Source of the DNA: Tepidanaerobacter syntrophicus
GTDB lineage: Bacteria > Bacillota > Thermosediminibacteria > Thermosediminibacterales > Tepidanaerobacteraceae
Assembly (NCBI RefSeq): GCF_001485475.2
Contig: NZ_DF976999.1
Span: 1 to 64,000, forward strand
Direction of reading: 5' to 3'
Length of the DNA: 64,000 nucleotides
The notes under the pieces are model-generated. The model saw only the letters and a list, made by a program, of their open reading frames with translations, was not told the DNA's origin and made no database searches. This document shows, in pieces, positions 59,846 through 64,000 of the stretch. Numbering within the stretch: the stretch's first letter is position 1; the number at the start of each line of letters is the position of its first letter. Position numbers and translations under genes: made by a program.

Positions 59846-60997
59846 TTGCGTGGGCATATCAGAAAAAGAGGCAAAAAATGGTGCGCTATAGTAGATGTAG
59901 GCAATGATCCAGTAACCGGTAAACGAAAGCAAAAATGGTTAAGCGGCTTCAATACAAAAAAAGAAGCCGAAGCTGCTTTGGCAGAATTTATACAGCAATA
60001 TAATTCTGGGAGCTATATCGACCATAAAGGTATTACTGTTTCCGATTATTTGGACAAGTGGTTCCATGACTATGTAGAGATTAAACTTGCTCCTAGGACA
60101 CAAAGTCGATATTTAGGAATAATTAATAATTATTTTATCCCTGAGTTTGGGCATATAAAATTAAGCGATTTAAAGCCATTCCACATTCAGAACCATTATT
60201 CAAAGGCAATAGAAAATCTTTCCCATGCTACAGTTCTATATCATCATCGGGTTATACATAAAGCTCTAAAAATGGCCGTTAAATGGCAATATCTTGTGCA
60301 TAATCCCGCTGATAATGTTGAGCCACCCAGTGCTAAAAGAAAAGATTTTACCATATTATCTATAGAACAAATTGATACACTTTTACAATATTTAAAAGAA
60401 AAAAATCATGTTTTATATATACCCATTGTTTTAGCAATAATGACAGGCATGAGGCGTGGAGAAATATGCGGACTCCAATGGCAAGATGTTGACCTAGATT
60501 CAGGGCTAATCCAAATCAAACACCAATTACAGAGAATTAATGGTGAGTTAATCCTAAGAGAGACAAAAACGGCCGGCAGTCGCCGACCAATCGCATTGGA
60601 TGATATCACTATATCACTTTTAAAAGCTCATAGACAAGAGCAAAGAGAAAACAGAATTTTTTTTGGCCCCGCATATCAAATTGAAAATTTTGACTACGTT
60701 TGCACCTGGCCAGATGGCAAACTTATTGACCCAGACTATATAACCCATTCTTTCTCCAAGATATTAAAAACATTGAACTTGCCGTCCGTTCGTTTTCATG
60801 ATTTGAGGCACACCAGTGCAACTATGCTTTTAAAAGCCGGTATAAATCCGAAAGTCGTGAGTGAGCGCCTAGGCCACACAGATATTAGAATTACCCTCAA
60901 TACTTATTCTCATGTTTTGCCAAATATGCAAAAAGAGGCTGCGCAAAAACTTGCCGAGAATGTCTTTATAAAAACTGCAAACAAATTGCAAACATAA
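59846..60997 (+). CDS. Tyrosine recombinase integrase
   Basis: 383 residues, starting with TTG. An AP2-like arm-binding N-terminus (GHIRKRGKKWCAIVDVGN, WLSGFNTKKEAEAALAEFIQ), SAM-like core (ITVSDYLDKWFHDYVEIKLA) and catalytic domain: Arg in MTGMRRGEICGLQW (203/204), Lys in ETKTAGSRRP (241), His/Arg in FHDLRHTSATML (318, 321), His in GHTDIRITLNTYSH (344) and the nucleophile Tyr354. Located 124 bp from attR, as expected. Confidence 0.96.
   Translation: MRGHIRKRGKKWCAIVDVGNDPVTGKRKQKWLSGFNTKKEAEAALAEFIQQYNSGSYIDHKGITVSDYLDKWFHDYVEIKLAPRTQSRYLGIINNYFIPEFGHIKLSDLKPFHIQNHYSKAIENLSHATVLYHHRVIHKALKMAVKWQYLVHNPADNVEPPSAKRKDFTILSIEQIDTLLQYLKEKNHVLYIPIVLAIMTGMRRGEICGLQWQDVDLDSGLIQIKHQLQRINGELILRETKTAGSRRPIALDDITISLLKAHRQEQRENRIFFGPAYQIENFDYVCTWPDGKLIDPDYITHSFSKILKTLNLPSVRFHDLRHTSATMLLKAGINPKVVSERLGHTDIRITLNTYSHVLPNMQKEAAQKLAENVFIKTANKLQT
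60977..60996. other. Candidate integrase arm-type sites beside attR
   Basis: gcaaacaaa (60977-60985) and gcaaacata (60988-60996), the same word as at 18816 and 18856. They lie inside the final integrase codons and just before attR. Confidence 0.45.
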
Positions 60998-61120
60998 AAT
61001 TCATAATGAGATAAAATTAAGTATAATGGAAAATAATAACAAAACCTGCGAAGCCTCGATATTCAAGACTTTAATGGACATGGCATAATTATATAACACT
61101 GTCTAGATTATACCTAAACA

Positions 61121-61168
61121 CACTCGTAATGCGCAGGTCGCCGGTTCAAATCCGGCCATCAGCTCCAT
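61121..61168. repeat. attR core (displaced 3' half of tRNA-Thr)
   Basis: 48 bp identical to attL except A for G at 61148. The 5' half of a tRNA is absent (tacctaaaca precedes it), so this is not a functional gene. It marks the right end of the prophage and is the former chromosomal 3' part of the tRNA gene. Confidence 0.93.
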
Positions 61169-61530
61169 GTGAATACTATGGCCTAAGTATTTGCAAAAGA
61201 TTTTGTTTATAGGCAAATCGCAAGCAAACTTATTGGCACTAAACATAATGAATAATCCCCCGGCATCAGTCGGGGGTATCTTTATGTTCCCTATCTTTTC
61301 CTTTATGCTCAATACTACCGGATATTTTTCCCATTGCCCCAACGGCCAACGCTCAAGTAATATAGAGTCTATCGCCATGAAGCCAGCAAGTATTCATATG
61401 GCACTGTCCGTCTGTCAAATAGAAAATAGTGGATTAAAATCAGGTAGCATAAAGCGAATACTTAAGATAATTAAAATCGTTGAGAATGAAAATTTCGCGT
61501 CGCAATTATAATCGCTCAATTGACAATAGA
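61169..61530. other. Flank beyond attR with remnants resembling phage end sequences
   Basis: No confident gene is seen. tttgcaaaag and aatcgcaagcaaac at about 61190-61225 recall the arm-type words of the prophage, and atcccccggcatcagtcggg (61257-61280) recalls the tandem terminator at 21445. This could be debris of a related element inserted earlier at the same tRNA. Other parts hold only short, non-coding-looking frames. Confidence 0.4.
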
Positions 61531-61558
61531 CAGCCTTTAAAGAACTATAATATAATAG

Positions 61559-61810
61559 TTAAAGAGAATATTTACAGGCAGTGTTGCGGCTGTTGCCGGT
61601 AACACATCATCTGCCGGCGGCCTTGGCGCATTCTGAGTTATATGCATATTTATTCTTGGTATATTGATTCTTGTCGACCTATTTACCTTGCCTAAACAAG
61701 TTAGAAAGACATATGAGAAAGCTGAAAGCAAAATTATAGACGAGCTATTGCTGCCGTCAAGCCACCGACCATCAAACATAAACGATGAGAAGGAGCTAAA
61801 AGGCATATAA
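61559..61810 (+). pseudogene. Broken membrane-protein gene fragment
   Basis: In one frame, KRIFTGSVAAVAGNTSSAGG, LGAF is followed by TGA (61634-61636), then VICIFILGILILVDLFTLPK, QVRKTYEKAESKIIDELLLP and a stop at 61810. No start codon precedes the first part. The hydrophobic then charged pattern looks like the end of a small membrane protein. Family unknown. Confidence 0.4.
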
Positions 61811-61855
61811 ATATTTTATTTCATTAAAATATTGTGAACATCATGGAAATTTTAG

Positions 61856-61885
61856 TTGACAAAAACAATTGAATATTGTTATAAT
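61856..61885 (+). promoter_or_regulatory. Consensus promoter of the HAD phosphatase gene
   Basis: TTGACA (61856-61861) and TATAAT (61880-61885), 18 bases apart; 179 bp of leader follow. Confidence 0.8.
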
Positions 61886-61924
61886 TACATTGCTGCTATA
61901 CATTGGAGTATCGGCAGATTAGCA

Positions 61925-61980
61925 AAGATGCTTTTACAAGGAAAGTTAAAACTTGTCCTTGGGTAAAGCATCTTATTTTT
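61925..61980 (+). promoter_or_regulatory. Terminator-like hairpin in the 5' leader
   Basis: aagatgctttt...caagga pairs with tccttgggtaaagcatctt (61956-61974) with small bulges, then ATTTTTATG. It lies between the promoter and the gene, so it may be an attenuator or a riboswitch expression platform. The roughly 40-base upstream part matches no riboswitch class I recognise. Confidence 0.5.
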
Positions 61981-62064
61981 ATGGGGGGAATGTGTCAAAT
62001 AACTGATAAGCTTTACAAACGGCAGATGTAAATAATATTTTATTTATGAAAGGATGAGTTTGAA

Positions 62065-63558
62065 ATGAATTTTAAGAAAAAAACAAGAATTGCAATAGTT
62101 CTCTTAGCTTTGTTTGCTCTATTATTGCCTAGCCTTTCTTTGGCTGACACTGCTCCAAAAACGTTACAAGCAGTTTTCAGTGAAATGCAGCTTGTTATTA
62201 ATGGACAAGAAAGTACTAAAATTACTCCCATTGTATACAAGGACAGAACGTATCTGCCTGTTCGCTATTTTAGTGAAAAGTTAGGATATAAAGTTGATTG
62301 GGATGAGACTACATCTACAATCTTTGTAACATCAACGCCGGAAGAGATTTCTAAAAATATACCAATAATGGATACCGGTAAATGGGCACCTGCCACATTA
62401 AACAGATTGCAAAAATTTATTGATGAAAATGGTATTAAAAGCCCAAATTACGATCCAAAACATAAACCTTATGCAGTGTTTGACTGGGATCAAACATGTA
62501 TTTTTAATGACACCCAGGAGGAATTATTTAGATATCAAATTAAAAATTTAGTGTTTAACATGACTCCTGAAGAATTTGCAACAGCTATAAGATATGATGT
62601 ACCAAAAGATGATTTTAGCTCAGAATACAATAATTTAGAAGGACAGCCCGTCAATATAGAAAAAATCGGTGCAGACTTGGATGAACGATATAAATTTCTT
62701 TATGACAATTATATTTTTTTAAAAGACAAAGACGCTGCAAAACTCGCAAAAATTCAAGAAACTGAAGAATTTAAGGATTTTCAAGCAAAACTTGCTTATT
62801 TATATGAAGCAATTGGAGGGACTTTCAGCGCCAACGTAAGTTATCCTTGGGTTTTGTATTTGTTTACCGGCATGACGACCCAAGAAGCGCAAGCACTAAC
62901 AGAGGAATCTAACGATGTTGCTTTAGGCGAAAAAATCGAGTATTATACTCTTACTAGCTCCTCGAAGCTTCCTGGAAAAGCCGGCGTTGTGACAGGGGAA
63001 TACAAAAGAGGGCTTCGTATTGCTCCGGAAATGTCTAATCTGATGAATGTATTGAGAGGAAATGGAATTGATGTATACATTTGCTCTGCATCTTTGGAAG
63101 ATGTAGTTGAAGTTTTTGCCGGTTTACCTAAATATGGCTACAATGTCCCGCCCGAAAATGTTATAGGCATGAGATTGGAAAAAGACACCGATGGGAAATT
63201 TAAAACCGAGTACAAGAAAGACTATCCTCAAACTCAGCAAGAGGGAAAAACTGCAGCTATCCAGCAGATACTCGTTTCAAAGTACGGTTATGGACCGGCG
63301 TTTGTTGCCGGCGATAGCCAAGGTGACTATAATATGGCTACCGATTTTGAAGAAACCCAATTGGTCCTGATAATTAATAGAGTGAGGAAGCTTTCAGACA
63401 AAATTACTATACTTGCACAAAAAGCCATTGAATCCTTGAACGATCCTAATGCAAAATATGTATTACAAGGTAGAAACGAGAATTATGGTTTATTCATACC
63501 TCAGGAATCCACTATTAGATATGGCAATAAAGAAGCCGAACTTATACGCAGCAACTAA
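62065..63558 (+). CDS. Secreted HAD-family phosphatase with N-terminal copper-amine-oxidase-like stalk domain
   Basis: 497 residues. A signal peptide (residues 1-27, IAIVLLALFALLLPSLSLA) directs export. A stalk domain common in Clostridia (TKITPIVYKDRTYLPVRYFS, EKLGYKVDWDETTSTIFVTS, about 45-92) follows. The phosphatase domain has motif I AVFDWDQTCIFND (nucleophile Asp140), motif II VYICSASLEDVVEVF and motif IV FVAGDSQGDYNMATDF. It resembles phosphorylcholine or phosphoserine phosphatases; substrate unknown. AAAGGATGAG precedes the ATG. Confidence 0.88.
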   Translation: MNFKKKTRIAIVLLALFALLLPSLSLADTAPKTLQAVFSEMQLVINGQESTKITPIVYKDRTYLPVRYFSEKLGYKVDWDETTSTIFVTSTPEEISKNIPIMDTGKWAPATLNRLQKFIDENGIKSPNYDPKHKPYAVFDWDQTCIFNDTQEELFRYQIKNLVFNMTPEEFATAIRYDVPKDDFSSEYNNLEGQPVNIEKIGADLDERYKFLYDNYIFLKDKDAAKLAKIQETEEFKDFQAKLAYLYEAIGGTFSANVSYPWVLYLFTGMTTQEAQALTEESNDVALGEKIEYYTLTSSSKLPGKAGVVTGEYKRGLRIAPEMSNLMNVLRGNGIDVYICSASLEDVVEVFAGLPKYGYNVPPENVIGMRLEKDTDGKFKTEYKKDYPQTQQEGKTAAIQQILVSKYGYGPAFVAGDSQGDYNMATDFEETQLVLIINRVRKLSDKITILAQKAIESLNDPNAKYVLQGRNENYGLFIPQESTIRYGNKEAELIRSN

Positions 63559-63565
63559 AGCTTTA

Positions 63566-63603
63566 AAGGCCTTAAATAAAGCACTCTACTTATTTAAGGC
63601 CTT
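63566..63603. terminator. Bidirectional terminator between the HAD gene and the Mrp gene
   Basis: A perfect 14-bp stem, aaggccttaaataa (63566-63579) and ttatttaaggcctt (63590-63603), with a 10-base loop and AT-rich sides, between two converging genes. Confidence 0.7.
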
Positions 63604-63627
63604 ATAAAGTAATTTTTAGTATAATTT

Positions 63628-64000
63628 TTATTTTAGGCTCTCACTTATCTTTTCGATTCCTGCGCTTTCATACTCTTCAATTTTGCCTTCATCGCAAAAA
63701 TTGGCGAGTTTGGGGTCCAGGGGGAGTGAACCTAAATAAGGTATATTTGCTTCTTTAGCTCCTTCTTCGCCTCTTGCTTTACCAAAAACTTCTATTTTTT
63801 CTCCACATTTAGGACAAGCTACATAGCTATAGTTTTCTATAAGCCCTATCACAGTCAGGTTCATCATGTTTGCCATCTTAACCGCCTTTTTTACTACCAT
63901 GCCTACCAGCTCCTGAGGTGATGAAACTATTACAATACCATCCAGCGGCAGCGATTGCATTACAGTAAGAGGCGCATCACTGGTTCCCGGTGGCAAGTCC
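63628..64000 (-). CDS. Mrp/NBP35-type P-loop ATPase, C-terminal part
   Basis: The reading frame runs to the window edge, so the N-terminal part, including the Walker A loop, is missing. The visible part reads DLPPGTSDAPLTVMQSLPLD, QELVGMVVKKAVKMANMMNL, ENYSYVACPKCGEKIEVFGK and IPYLGSLPLDPKL. The CPKC pair fits Mrp proteins that carry iron-sulfur clusters for target assembly. It ends converging on the HAD gene. Confidence 0.9.
   Translation of the reverse strand, partial: DLPPGTSDAPLTVMQSLPLDGIVIVSSPQELVGMVVKKAVKMANMMNLTVIGLIENYSYVACPKCGEKIEVFGKARGEEGAKEANIPYLGSLPLDPKLANFCDEGKIEEYESAGIEKISESLK

Larger units (their letters stand above)
18725..61168. mobile_element. 42.4-kb prophage: lambda-like head, P2-like contractile tail, with a DGR
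   Basis: Bounded by the att repeats, with the integrase next to attR. All late modules are present: packaging, head, contractile tail, lysis, replication and lysogeny control. Late and early genes run on the minus strand; CI, ImmA and integrase run on the plus strand. Decayed genes lie near the lysis end (23413-23719) and in the attL cargo zone (the FtsK-like fragment). Every essential structural gene looks intact, so induction is plausible. Confidence 0.95.

Noticed and set aside
61121-61168. A second tRNA-Thr gene
   Set aside because: Only the 3' half is present; the 5' acceptor strand and D-arm are missing, so it is the attR core.
61191-61511. A 106-codon plus-strand frame beyond attR
   Set aside because: No Shine-Dalgarno, atypical residue composition, and it covers a terminator-like stem; treated as non-coding debris.

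Overview
The window comes from a low-GC Gram-positive bacterium of the class Clostridia. The evidence is a B. subtilis-type purine operon with PurS, near-consensus sigma-A promoters, strong GGAGG ribosome-binding sites, frequent TTG/GTG starts, and a Clostridia-type temperate phage. The gene mix would fit a Thermosediminibacterales or Tepidanaerobacter-like organism, but the genus cannot be fixed from the sequence alone.

Layout. (1) 1-1732: an IS1182-type insertion sequence with 16-bp terminal inverted repeats, beside a 19-bp-arm hairpin. (2) 1811-10910, minus strand: a tightly packed purine operon, purS-Q-L-F-M-N-H-D, behind a promoter overlapped by PurR-box-like sites. Its PurQ lacks the catalytic cysteine. 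(3) 11113-18279: chromosomal genes for an aminotransferase, PAP2 phosphatase, RtcB, a THUMP rRNA methyltransferase, SmpB, an FmdB zinc ribbon and an MFS exporter. (4) 18353-18807: tRNA-Gln, tRNA-Glu and tRNA-Thr with promoters and terminators. (5) 18725-61168: a 42.4-kb prophage in the 3' half of tRNA-Thr(CGT), bounded by a 48-bp direct repeat with one mismatch. (6) 61169-64000: a flank holding possible remnants of a related older element, a broken gene, a secreted HAD phosphatase behind a consensus promoter and a leader hairpin, and the 3' part of an Mrp-type ATPase gene.

The prophage is a lambda/P2 mosaic. Packaging and head genes follow the lambda order (terminase small and large, W, portal, ClpP-type protease with nested scaffold, D, E, two joining genes, Z). 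The tail is contractile and P2-like (sheath, tube, frameshifted chaperone pair, tape measure, X, D, V, U, W, J, I, collar fibre). Lysis genes and a small cargo region lie at the attL end. Replication, recombination and lysogeny genes (DnaD, DnaC, RecU, Gam, antirepressor, Cro/CI, ImmA, integrase) lie at the attR end. A plus-strand lipoprotein gene between packaging and early genes looks like a moron.

The standout system is a diversity-generating retroelement (DGR) at 24096-28072, in the tail-fibre position. Its order in the reading direction is avd, reverse transcriptase, template repeat (TR), target. The TR (26527-26670) and the variable repeat (VR, 25289-25432) are both 144 bp. They differ at 19 positions, all of which are A in the coding strand of the TR, and none of the other 104 positions differ. 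All 19 fall in codon positions 1 or 2 and change 15 residues. The VR lies in the middle of the target protein (residues about 304-352), followed by three tandem Ig-like domains, whereas DGR targets usually carry the VR at the C-terminus. The likely role is to diversify a receptor-binding tail protein.
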